From positions 1 through 49,801 of the forward strand of contig JALEZF010000098.1 in the NCBI GenBank assembly GCA_022773025.1: 49,801 nucleotides of DNA, written 5' to 3'. Below, one piece after another: positions 38,930 through 45,961 of this stretch (position 1 is its first letter; each line of letters begins with the position of its first letter). Below the pieces are notes generated by a model, which saw only the letters and a list, made by a program, of their open reading frames with translations, was not told the DNA's origin and searched no databases. This stretch comes from Clostridium sp. (GTDB taxonomy: Bacteria; Bacillota; Clostridia; Clostridiales; Clostridiaceae). The translations under genes were made by a program, and so were the position numbers.

Positions 38930-39120
38930 AGCATTAAAAGTGCCGTACATAGTAGGTTTTCTGACTTATGCTTAAAACTATCTTTTCCTTCCCCATGATA
39001 CTGGGTGGATTAATAAAGATAGTTTGATAATTTAAATTATCAAGCAAATACAGCAGCGGCTCTGTGTAGGATTCTAACCTAACTTCCCTCAACTTTATAT
39101 AAAAGTCCCTATGTATTTAA
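38930..39120 (-). promoter_or_regulatory. cobalamin riboswitch (ABC operon)
   Basis: On minus: AGGGAAGTTAGGTTAGAATC, CTACACAGAGCCGCTGCTGT, a B12-box-like CCCAGTATCATGGGGAAGG, and ATAAGTCAGAAAACCTAC near the 3' end. These follow the order of the cobalamin aptamer, with a variant core (AGAGCCGCTGCTGT instead of CAGCCCCCGCTACTGT). A TTGACA box lies upstream at 39178-39183, and a 14-bp hairpin (39190-39223) overlaps the nifB stop. Confidence 0.88.
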
Positions 39121-39221
39121 TATTAAGTTTTTTACAACTATATATCTTGTCTCTTAATTTTAATAATATAAATATTTTGTCAAGTAGTCAACATAATTAT
39201 TACTTTTTTGTAATAATTATG

Positions 39222-40034
39222 TTAAATATGTCTTTTTTCTAAAGCTGGTATTCCTATAGCATCAGCTCTACATTGGTTGCAACATTCGAACTGATTCATA
39301 TATTTCTTTGCTTCTCTTCTAATTTCTATAATTTCATCTTTATTCAAAGCCGTAATGCCCTTTAACATTCCCGCTGGAATTACAGAATTTATATTCATAA
39401 CAAATACTCCTAATTCTTTTAACTTCTTAGAAATATCCGTTATTTCTTTATGATTTATGTCAGGTACAACAACAGTATTAACTTTTACTGTCATTCCCTT
39501 TTTAACTGCCAATTCAATTCCTTTAAGCTGATTATCTAATAGTACTTTTGCACCCTCTTCACCTTTATATGTTATATCTTCGTAATTTACAAAGCTATAA
39601 AGTTTTGCACCAGTTTTAATATCAATAGTATTAAGTGTCACTGTCAATGCCTCCACACCTGCATCATAAAGCCTATCAACATATTTAGGGAGTAATAATC
39701 CGTTTGTACTGACACATTTTATTTTATCTTTGTATTTTTCATTTAAAGCCTCAAGCACTTGAAATGTCTCTTCATTCGCTAGTGGATCTCCAGGTCCTGC
39801 TATTCCAATAACTTTAATCACTGGATTCTCATTTAATGTTTTTTCTGCATATTCAATAGCTTCATGAACATCCAAAACACGCGATGTAACTCCAGGTCTA
39901 GACTCATTGGCACAATCATATTTTCTATCACAATATACACACTGTACATTACATTTTGGAGCAACTGCAAGATGCATTCTTCCATATTTAGAATGAGACT
40001 TATTATTAAAACATGGATGTTTATCTATATTCAT
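39222..40034 (-). CDS. nifB: NifB-like radical SAM protein, short form
   Basis: A 270-residue radical SAM protein matching NifB: HPCFNNKSHSKYGRMHLAVA at the start, the SAM cluster motif CX3CX2C (Cys28, Cys32, Cys35), DCANESRPGV (about 40-49), GIAGPGDPLANEET (about 98-111), NSVIPAGMLKG, and the C-terminal CCNQCRADAIG (about 252-262). NifB fuses two [4Fe-4S] clusters and inserts a carbide to make the 8-iron NifB cofactor, the precursor of nitrogenase cofactors. The NifX-like C-terminal domain of many NifB proteins is absent. Its start lies 14 bases inside the NifH-like gene behind GAGGTAAGAG. It is the last gene of the nitrogenase-like operon and implies a NifB-type cluster in the product. Confidence 0.93.
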   Translation of the reverse strand: MNIDKHPCFNNKSHSKYGRMHLAVAPKCNVQCVYCDRKYDCANESRPGVTSRVLDVHEAIEYAEKTLNENPVIKVIGIAGPGDPLANEETFQVLEALNEKYKDKIKCVSTNGLLLPKYVDRLYDAGVEALTVTLNTIDIKTGAKLYSFVNYEDITYKGEEGAKVLLDNQLKGIELAVKKGMTVKVNTVVVPDINHKEITDISKKLKELGVFVMNINSVIPAGMLKGITALNKDEIIEIRREAKKYMNQFECCNQCRADAIGIPALEKRHI

Positions 40035-40842
40035 CTCTTACCTCTTCAAAGAAGCTATCAAGCTCATCTTCTGTCATTGATTGTGGTATTGTACCTATAT
40101 TATCTTCCCATATATTTTCAGCAATTTTTCTTATACTTTGTGCAGCTATTCCCTCTGTATCATATTCAACTAAAGGAATTCGTTTAAGCTCAGCCATAGT
40201 TACAGCCTTATCCATAGGCATTCTTCCTATGACATTAGCATTAACTCTTCTAGCAAAGTTTTCTACAATATTTGAGTTAGTTACTACACTTCTTTCATTA
40301 AGTATTATTCCACCAAGTCTAACTTTTCCCTTTTGACCATACTTCTCTATACATGTACAGATATTATTTGCTGCATATAATGCCATGTAGTCGCAGGTAG
40401 TAACTATGTACACCCTTTGCGCAAAACTTTCCTTTATGGGCATGGCAAATCCACCACATACAACATCCCCTAAAACATCATAAATTACCATGTCATACTT
40501 GTCTTCATCTATTATGTCTAACTCTTCCATCTTATTCATAGCTGATACAACGCCTCTACCTGCACACCCATCCCCTGGCCTCGGACCTCCAGTTTCTACA
40601 CAATCTACTCCCTTATATCCCTTAAAAACTATATCTTCTTCTGAAAGATCTTCTCCTTTATCAAACATTGTATTTAGCACAGTAGGTATTTTTTTACCAT
40701 ATACATTTCTTGTAGAATCAGCCTTAGGATCACATCCAACAAGTAAAACTCTTAATCCTTTTTCTGCTAATGCACAAGCTATATTTGATGATATAGTGGA
40801 TTTACCTATTCCACCTTTTCCATATATACAAATCGACTTCAA
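40021..40842 (-). CDS. NifH-like nitrogenase reductase family ATPase
   Basis: A 273-residue NifH-family protein. P-loop YGKGGIGKST (about residues 7-16), switch region VGCDPKADST (35-44), and the two cysteines that would hold a [4Fe-4S] cluster between subunits: Cys93 in GDGCAGRGV and Cys129 in GDVVCGGFAMP. The Arg after Cys93, target of ADP-ribosylation in NifH, is kept. It would pass electrons to the alpha/beta-like partner at the cost of ATP. It starts with TTG (40840-40842), overlapping the beta-like stop as TTGA, with GGGAG upstream. It differs from true NifH (GGPRPGDGC instead of EPGVGC) and belongs with nitrogenase-like reductases. Confidence 0.93.
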   Translation of the reverse strand: MKSICIYGKGGIGKSTISSNIACALAEKGLRVLLVGCDPKADSTRNVYGKKIPTVLNTMFDKGEDLSEEDIVFKGYKGVDCVETGGPRPGDGCAGRGVVSAMNKMEELDIIDEDKYDMVIYDVLGDVVCGGFAMPIKESFAQRVYIVTTCDYMALYAANNICTCIEKYGQKGKVRLGGIILNERSVVTNSNIVENFARRVNANVIGRMPMDKAVTMAELKRIPLVEYDTEGIAAQSIRKIAENIWEDNIGTIPQSMTEDELDSFFEEVRDEYR

Positions 40843-42014
40843 TTGTACAAAAACTCCCTTCTATTTGTTCCTGTCATTGCTCCATTTAGAATATCTTCAA
40901 CAAGATATAAAACTCCTTCATATCCTATATATGACTTACTGCTTATAGATACTGTATCAAAAACTGGATATGTATACCTTATTAGTGGCAAGTCAAGCTC
41001 CATAGCTATATCTCCTTCATAGGAACTTCCAAATACCATAACAGCATTACTATTTTTTATATCATCTAAAATTTTCTCTTTTTCCTTTATTTCACCCAAA
41101 TTATAAAAGTCAGTATCAAGGCCTAGCTCTCCTTGAAGCATATCTGATAGCCCTTGGCCCCTAGTACTTTCTCCAACTACGCATACTGGCAGCCCATATA
41201 AGGAATGTAGATATTCATACACAGCTTTAAGTCTATTAGTTGCATATTCTTCTCCAGATTTAATTTCATCTTCCATATCTATATTAAATAATTGAGCTAT
41301 GCTCCTTATGAAGTTAGTTGTACCACATATACCATATGGATAATCAACGACTATATATGGTATATTAAATTTTTTCTCCATAAGCTTTCCTATTTGTTCA
41401 AAGCCTCTTAAAACCACGTTATACTCTGCTCTTGGAGCATTTATTATATTTTCATAGCTGTCATAGCTTAATACACTATTTATATGAATCTTATTTTTAA
41501 ACATATTTTTTATAGATGCTATGTCACTTTCTGCCATAAAATCATCCGAAAACATTCCTATCAAATTTATGGAGTCTTTTACCCTTTCTCCATCTACCAT
41601 GTTTTTTACTAAGGATTTTATTCCAGCCATATATCCCTTTATGATATCTCCTTTAAATCCAGCTGAAAGTATTGGTATTATTGGTATATCCGTTTCTATA
41701 TTTTTAATAACACCATTTATATCATCATTCATTATTTCAGGGGTACATCCAGTTACTATAAATAAGGCTTGTGGTTTATACTCTTCTAAACACAGTTTTA
41801 TAGCATCTTCTAGAGCTTTATCTCCTCCATAAATAATGTCATTTTCATATATTACTGAACAAGCTTGCTTTACATCATCTAAATGCGATGGTATATGCAT
41901 GGCCATAGTTCCCCAGTGACATCCAACCGTAGAGTGAATGAGTACTACCGTATTTTTTATTCCAATAACGCTTCTATAAGCTCCAAATATCATACATGAT
42001 GTTGAAGGTCTCAT
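40839..42014 (-). CDS. nitrogenase component 1 beta-like subunit (NifK-like)
   Basis: A 391-residue nitrogenase component 1 family protein. All three beta-side P-cluster cysteine positions can be aligned by eye: Cys7 in STSCMIFGA, Cys32 in STVGCHWG and Cys90 in VTGCTPEIMNDDI. The C-terminal region YPVFDTVSISSKSYIGYEGV matches the NifK-type FPIFDR...GYRG block. It is shorter than NifK (about 520), lacking N- and C-terminal extensions. The frame opens at 42050. The ATG at 42014 is preferred because AAGGAGG lies 8 bases before it, inside the last codons of the alpha-like gene, 2 bases after whose stop it begins. Confidence 0.9.
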   Translation of the reverse strand: MRPSTSCMIFGAYRSVIGIKNTVVLIHSTVGCHWGTMAMHIPSHLDDVKQACSVIYENDIIYGGDKALEDAIKLCLEEYKPQALFIVTGCTPEIMNDDINGVIKNIETDIPIIPILSAGFKGDIIKGYMAGIKSLVKNMVDGERVKDSINLIGMFSDDFMAESDIASIKNMFKNKIHINSVLSYDSYENIINAPRAEYNVVLRGFEQIGKLMEKKFNIPYIVVDYPYGICGTTNFIRSIAQLFNIDMEDEIKSGEEYATNRLKAVYEYLHSLYGLPVCVVGESTRGQGLSDMLQGELGLDTDFYNLGEIKEKEKILDDIKNSNAVMVFGSSYEGDIAMELDLPLIRYTYPVFDTVSISSKSYIGYEGVLYLVEDILNGAMTGTNRREFLYN

Positions 42015-42016
42015 AA

Positions 42017-43543
42017 TTATTTCCTCCTTAAAGTCCACAAATTTATCCATGTTTTATGAGATGCAGCTATATTCTCATCCTTTAACATTGGATAATATGT
42101 TTCATCATAATCAAATCTAGAAATTATAAGTCTTGTACCCTTTTTAGCCGCTTCAACTCTCTTTGCCATGGTCACTACAAGTTCCTTGAACTTAAGATAG
42201 CTATTAACATAATTATAATGTAAACTATGAAGTGATTTTGCTTCTGGTATGTCGGATAACAACTTCTTTCCATTTATAACGAAATCTACATCTTCCACAA
42301 CTTTTCTTATTTCACTAGAATCCTTATTATCTATAATAACTGCATCACAACCTGCAATTTCTAATGCTATCTTTAAATTATTTCTCATTTTTTCAAGAGT
42401 CTCTTGTGATATATCTTTATCTTTAACTACCTTTTCATTCATTTCTACCATTACATAAGATAACTTCATCCCAAATTCATTATTATAGTATTTAATCAAA
42501 TATGGAACTTCATTATATGACCTTGAATACAGAGCATATTTATATTGTGATAATATTCCTTTAGCTTCATTTAATTCATCTTCTATTTCTTCATATTTTT
42601 TTGATAATACCTTTTTCATTTCTTCAGACTTATTTAATCTTTCTGCTATAAGCATGTAAAATTTTTCTATTCCTTTTATACCCAATGTATCTGTTGGACT
42701 ATGAAAATGAATATAATCTGTACCAAATTTATTTTGCATTTGTTTTGCCCATCTTAATCTACGTACAATATTAAGCTTAGCTTTAGGTGCATTTTCAATC
42801 TCCTTTAAAGATGCACTAGGTATTAAAGTATTTATTTTTATGTCAGCTAATGATAGATATTCTTTAATATCCTGAAGACAATCATCTCCCCCGTAGCCCC
42901 ATCCAAAACTCTCTATATTTACAAGATTATCTTCTATAGTTTGAGGCTTCATTACCTCATTTACTATAGTACACATCACTTCATTAAAGCCACATCCATT
43001 ATGACTGTATTCCTTCTTTGTTTTATTTCCTATAACTGCATCAACTCTCTGAGTGATATTATTCTTAGCTTGACTTTTATCTATATGTGAAAAAACTTGA
43101 GATTTAATTCCTATAACTCGACATTTTTCATTTTCTTTATATTGTTCAACAACTGTTTTAATATCACAATTTATCATGTCGGAACATGTAGTAGGAAGTA
43201 CAAAAATAATTTCTGGATTATATTTTTCTAAAACTTTATCAATGGTATATTTTAGTTTATCTTCACATCCATATATCACTTCTTTTTCAGTAAGATCTGT
43301 AGATTCTATATTAAAAAAAGGCATATGTTTTCTTCTAATGGCATGCCTATAATGATAAGCACAACCTCTTGGACCATGTAGAATAGTTATAGAATTTCTT
43401 ATTTCACTTACCGCACCTATATTACCAGATATTTTTCCATTTAATCCATTGTGATGTAATACACTAGTTGGATACATACCAAAACTAAGTTTTTCTTTAA
43501 ATCCATTTCTAAGATACATACTTCTCCCCCATTGATTTTTCAT
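42017..43543 (-). CDS. nitrogenase component 1 alpha-like subunit (NifD-like)
   Basis: About 508 residues. Family marks: ILHGPRGCAYHYR (Cys61, equivalent of NifD Cys88), VIYGCEDKL (equivalent of VFGGDKKL) and LPTTCSDMINCDI (Cys120, equivalent of Cys154). The NifD Cys62 equivalent is an Asn. The cofactor-binding Cys275 region (NLVHCYRSMNYI in Azotobacter) reads NIVRRLRWAKQM, without Cys. The His442 region (MHSWDYSGPYHGF) has a plausible match, LHSLHYNYVNSYLKF (about 438-452). Alignment is by eye. The start is uncertain: GTG 43558, ATG 43543 or ATG 43519 (GGGGGAG 4 bases before it). First gene of the operon behind a cobalamin riboswitch. Confidence 0.88.
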   Translation of the reverse strand: MKNQWGRSMYLRNGFKEKLSFGMYPTSVLHHNGLNGKISGNIGAVSEIRNSITILHGPRGCAYHYRHAIRRKHMPFFNIESTDLTEKEVIYGCEDKLKYTIDKVLEKYNPEIIFVLPTTCSDMINCDIKTVVEQYKENEKCRVIGIKSQVFSHIDKSQAKNNITQRVDAVIGNKTKKEYSHNGCGFNEVMCTIVNEVMKPQTIEDNLVNIESFGWGYGGDDCLQDIKEYLSLADIKINTLIPSASLKEIENAPKAKLNIVRRLRWAKQMQNKFGTDYIHFHSPTDTLGIKGIEKFYMLIAERLNKSEEMKKVLSKKYEEIEDELNEAKGILSQYKYALYSRSYNEVPYLIKYYNNEFGMKLSYVMVEMNEKVVKDKDISQETLEKMRNNLKIALEIAGCDAVIIDNKDSSEIRKVVEDVDFVINGKKLLSDIPEAKSLHSLHYNYVNSYLKFKELVVTMAKRVEAAKKGTRLIISRFDYDETYYPMLKDENIAASHKTWINLWTLRRK

Positions 43544-43544
43544 A

Positions 43545-43578
43545 TTAAAAAAACCCACCTAAAAGGTGGTTTTTTTTA
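43545..43578 (-). terminator. riboswitch-controlled terminator (nitrogenase-like operon)
   Basis: On minus, AAACCACCT, loop TTT, AGGTGGGTTTTTTT. It ends at the start codon region of the alpha-like gene, and its stem also contains an AGGTGG sequence, so both transcription and ribosome access could be affected. Confidence 0.8.
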
Positions 43579-43734
43579 TTTTTAAATAGTATTTTTACTC
43601 AATAGTATAAGTTATTACCTTAAACTTAATAGTTCATCTGGCTTTATAACTTATAATCTAAATTTAATACACTAATATAAAACTATACTTTCTAGACTAT
43701 TATCTCCCACCGAAATAAATAGCTTATTTTCTTT

Positions 43735-43915
43735 ACCGGCAGGTCTCCTGACTTATGGCTAATAACCTTTGTTGTACCTTCCCAGTATCAATACCAGTGG
43801 TATTATCACAACATCGTCACCATTTTACAGTAGCGTGGGCTGTTATAGATTTTCACTATATTCCCTTTTAATATATTTATTAAAACTTAGTTCTATATAA
43901 ACATAACCAGCAAAT
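43735..43915 (-). promoter_or_regulatory. cobalamin riboswitch (nitrogenase-like operon)
   Basis: On minus, the classic aptamer order: AAAAGGGAATATAGTGAAAA, then ACAGCCCACGCTACTGTAAA, the B12 box ACCACTGGTATTGATACTGG, GGGAAGG, and the 3' piece ATAAGTCAGGAGACCTGCCG. A terminator lies about 160 bases downstream, just before the first gene. Confidence 0.95.
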
Positions 43916-43928
43916 TCTATTTGTTTCC

Positions 43929-43958
43929 ATTATATTATATCTTGTTGTTTATTGTCAA
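43929..43958 (-). promoter_or_regulatory. sigma-A promoter of the nitrogenase-like operon
   Basis: TTGACA, 18-base spacer, TATAAT on minus, directly upstream of the riboswitch. A second TATAAT overlaps 5 bases nearer the -35 box. Confidence 0.8.
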
Positions 43959-44006
43959 TTAATTGCGTAATTGTTTACAATAAGTCTTATTTTATCTAAA
44001 CATAAC

Positions 44007-44038
44007 AAAAAACGCATCCATTAAATGAATGCGTTTTT
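44007..44038 (-). terminator. intrinsic terminator after tRNA-Ser
   Basis: On minus, AAACGCATTCATT pairs with AATGGATGCGTTT (one mismatch) followed by T-run. Confidence 0.8.
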
Positions 44039-44128
44039 GGCGGAGAACGAGGGATTTGAACCCTCGCGCCGGTTACCCGACCTACGCCCTTAGCAGGGGC
44101 GCCTCTTCGGCCACTTGAGTAGTTCTCC
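44038..44128 (-). tRNA. tRNA-Ser(GCT)
   Basis: Class II tRNA with a long variable arm (CGGGTAACCG). Acceptor arms GGAGAAC/GTTCTCC, anticodon loop CTGCTAA, T arm GGGTTCAAATCCC, and encoded CCA at the 3' end. Confidence 0.96.
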
Positions 44129-44167
44129 GAATTAAATTTTCTATTTAATTATCTTTAAATAAAAAAA

Positions 44168-44258
44168 TGGCGGAAGAAGTGGGATTCGAACCCACGGTAC
44201 GCTCACACGTACGCCGGTTTTCAAGACCGGTGCCTTAAACCAACTCGACCATCCTTCC
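44168..44258 (-). tRNA. tRNA-Ser(TGA)
   Basis: Class II tRNA with long variable arm (GTACGTGTGAGCGTAC). Acceptor arms GGAAGGA/TTCTTCC, anticodon loop CTTGAAA, T arm GGGTTCGAATCCC, and encoded CCA. This TGA is the anticodon DNA, reading UCA codons; it is not the selenocysteine tRNA. Confidence 0.96.
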
Positions 44259-44439
44259 ATGTCGCCTGACATGATTTATTATATCAGCATGTAGTGTACA
44301 TGTCAACATATTTTATGAAAAAAATTTATTCAATTTAATAAATTTTTTTATTTACCTTAAACCCTTGATTTACAAAGAGTTACCCATATAAAAATCTAAT
44401 TAAAATTTTTTCAAATCCTATTCAACTCTAATTTTTTTC

Positions 44440-44475
44440 AAAAAAAATCAGGAACTCAAACCTGATTTTTTATAA
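44440..44475. terminator. intrinsic terminator after the ECF unit
   Basis: AAAAATCAGG pairs with CCTGATTTTT. It closes the minus-strand ECF operon. The 44259-44440 stretch holds nothing recognisable. Confidence 0.8.
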
Positions 44476-44491
44476 ATTTATTATTACTATT

Positions 44492-45215
44492 TTATGCTTT
44501 TGATCTGGGTAATTCGGACTTTATTTCACCTACAATTTGCAGTATCATAGGTATCAGGCAATAAAATCCATGTACAAAATAAAATATAAAGGATACAGGT
44601 GTTATTGGATTCATTATAATCTCGGGATTATACATTATATTGGTTTGATCAAAAGTATTCCCATTAAAATTACTGTCATAGACCAAAATACAGTGATTAC
44701 AAAAACCCTGTCTCTATTATCAAATCTATAGATTGACAATGCTGTTCGTCCTTTAAGTGTATATCCCCTACTTCGCATACTATCTGAACTTTCTACAAAG
44801 TTTTCTAATGTCCACGTTATTATCGTAGAAATGATACGAATTGAATTACAAATTCTCCTTAATATATTTCCCTGATTAGCCCCTCTTCCTATAGCCTTCT
44901 GTGCAGTATTAATCTTTCTTGCTCTAGCTTTTATTCGAGGCACGGTTCTCAAAATTATTGAGATAAATAGTGATAGCTTAGGAGAAATTCTTCCAAATAA
45001 ATAAATTATTTTATCCCTGGAAACTACTGCGTGAACACAGCTAAACCACATTATCACAGTTGCTATTATAACTCCTATCACAATACCATATACCAATGAT
45101 TCTAATATTACTTGATTTCCTATAAAATTTTGCGAAGGTTTGTAACTCCAAAATGATTATAGTAAGAATACCATAGAGAATATGCTCCTATGAATGGAAT
45201 CAATATTATATTAAA
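44492..45215 (-). pseudogene. second EcfT (CbiQ-like) gene, frameshifted
   Basis: Three reading frames together spell an EcfT membrane protein parallel to the intact one at 47.6 kb. Part 1 (about 45215-45125): IPFIGAYSLWYSYYNHFGVT. Part 2 (45125-44640): VSRDKIIYLFGRISPKLSLF and the ATPase-coupling motif SSDSMRSRGYTLKGRTA. Part 3 (to 44492): NPITPVSFIFYFVHGFYCL. Frameshifts lie at an A/T run near 45124-45131 and near 44640-44660. The first 60 or so residues are missing. A decayed duplicate at the end of the ECF operon, 3 bases after the S gene. Confidence 0.8.
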
Positions 45216-45217
45216 TA

Positions 45218-45961
45218 TCAAATCTCATACTCTACCATCCCATACTTGAGTTTTATTCTATCTAACTTTTCAAACATGGGTCCACTCACCAATATTAATG
45301 TAAGCATAGTTGCAAAGGCATGAACCATATTTACAGGAAGTCCTGAAAGATATACAGCTGAAATAACCGAAGTATCTATAGTGTCGCTCATAGTAAATAT
45401 AGCACATGTATCTAGAATCGGTCCTACTACAAGCATAATGATTAATACACCAAATATGCCTAAACTTATCTTTTTTCTTGTTAAGATACCTTTGCTATAC
45501 AAATATCCTGCTAAAAAACCAGCAATTCCATATGCAAACATCTGCCAAGGAGTCCACGGACCTTGTAGAAAAATAAAATTAGATACTAAGGCACTCATGG
45601 CCCCTGTTAAAAATCCCGCTTCAGCTCCAAAAGCCATTCCAGTAATTATTATTATTCCTGCCATTGGCTTAAAATGAGGAACCATTATAAATGCTGCACG
45701 AGATGCCACAGCTATTGCACACATAACTGAAAGCACTACTATTTCTCTAGCCTGAGGACGGCGCTTTTCAAAGGATAAGAAAAATGGAATCATGGAAAAT
45801 ATTATTATTACAACGCTAGTTAGATAATATTTTCTATCACCAAATTTCCAAAATACTAATATTGTAGCTGGAATACATATAAGAATTACTAAGGCAGTTA
45901 TTAACTTTCTTATATTAAAACCTTTTTGTGTTTTGTTATTGTTTATGCATTCATTTGACAT
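45218..45961 (-). CDS. ECF transporter S component, cobalamin-type (CbrT-like)
   Basis: A 247-residue membrane protein with seven to eight helices. The segment REIVVLSVMCAIAVASRAAF (about residues 73-92) followed by ITGMAFGAEAGFLTGAMSAL and FLQGPWTPWQMFAYGIAGFL (about 135-154) is typical of the ECF substrate-binding family linked to B12 riboswitches. It provides substrate specificity to the T and A parts encoded upstream; its start overlaps the A gene by 19 bases. The ligand is inferred as cobalamin or a corrinoid precursor from the riboswitch and family. Residues 1-20 are hydrophilic. Confidence 0.85.
   Translation of the reverse strand: MSNECINNNKTQKGFNIRKLITALVILICIPATILVFWKFGDRKYYLTSVVIIIFSMIPFFLSFEKRRPQAREIVVLSVMCAIAVASRAAFIMVPHFKPMAGIIIITGMAFGAEAGFLTGAMSALVSNFIFLQGPWTPWQMFAYGIAGFLAGYLYSKGILTRKKISLGIFGVLIIMLVVGPILDTCAIFTMSDTIDTSVISAVYLSGLPVNMVHAFATMLTLILVSGPMFEKLDRIKLKYGMVEYEI

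Noticed and set aside
40013-40336. Plus-strand frames opposite the nifH-like and nifB genes
   Set aside because: Low-complexity Ser/Leu/Ile-rich shadows of strongly supported minus-strand genes.
39222-43558. A nitrogen-fixation (nif) operon
   Set aside because: There is no nifE, nifN, nifV or molybdenum genes. The subunits are shorter or divergent, key cysteines are absent in the alpha-like subunit, and control is by a cobalamin riboswitch.
44168-44258. Selenocysteine tRNA
   Set aside because: The anticodon is TGA in the DNA of a normal tRNA-Ser reading UCA; a tRNA-Sec would have TCA and a longer acceptor stem.
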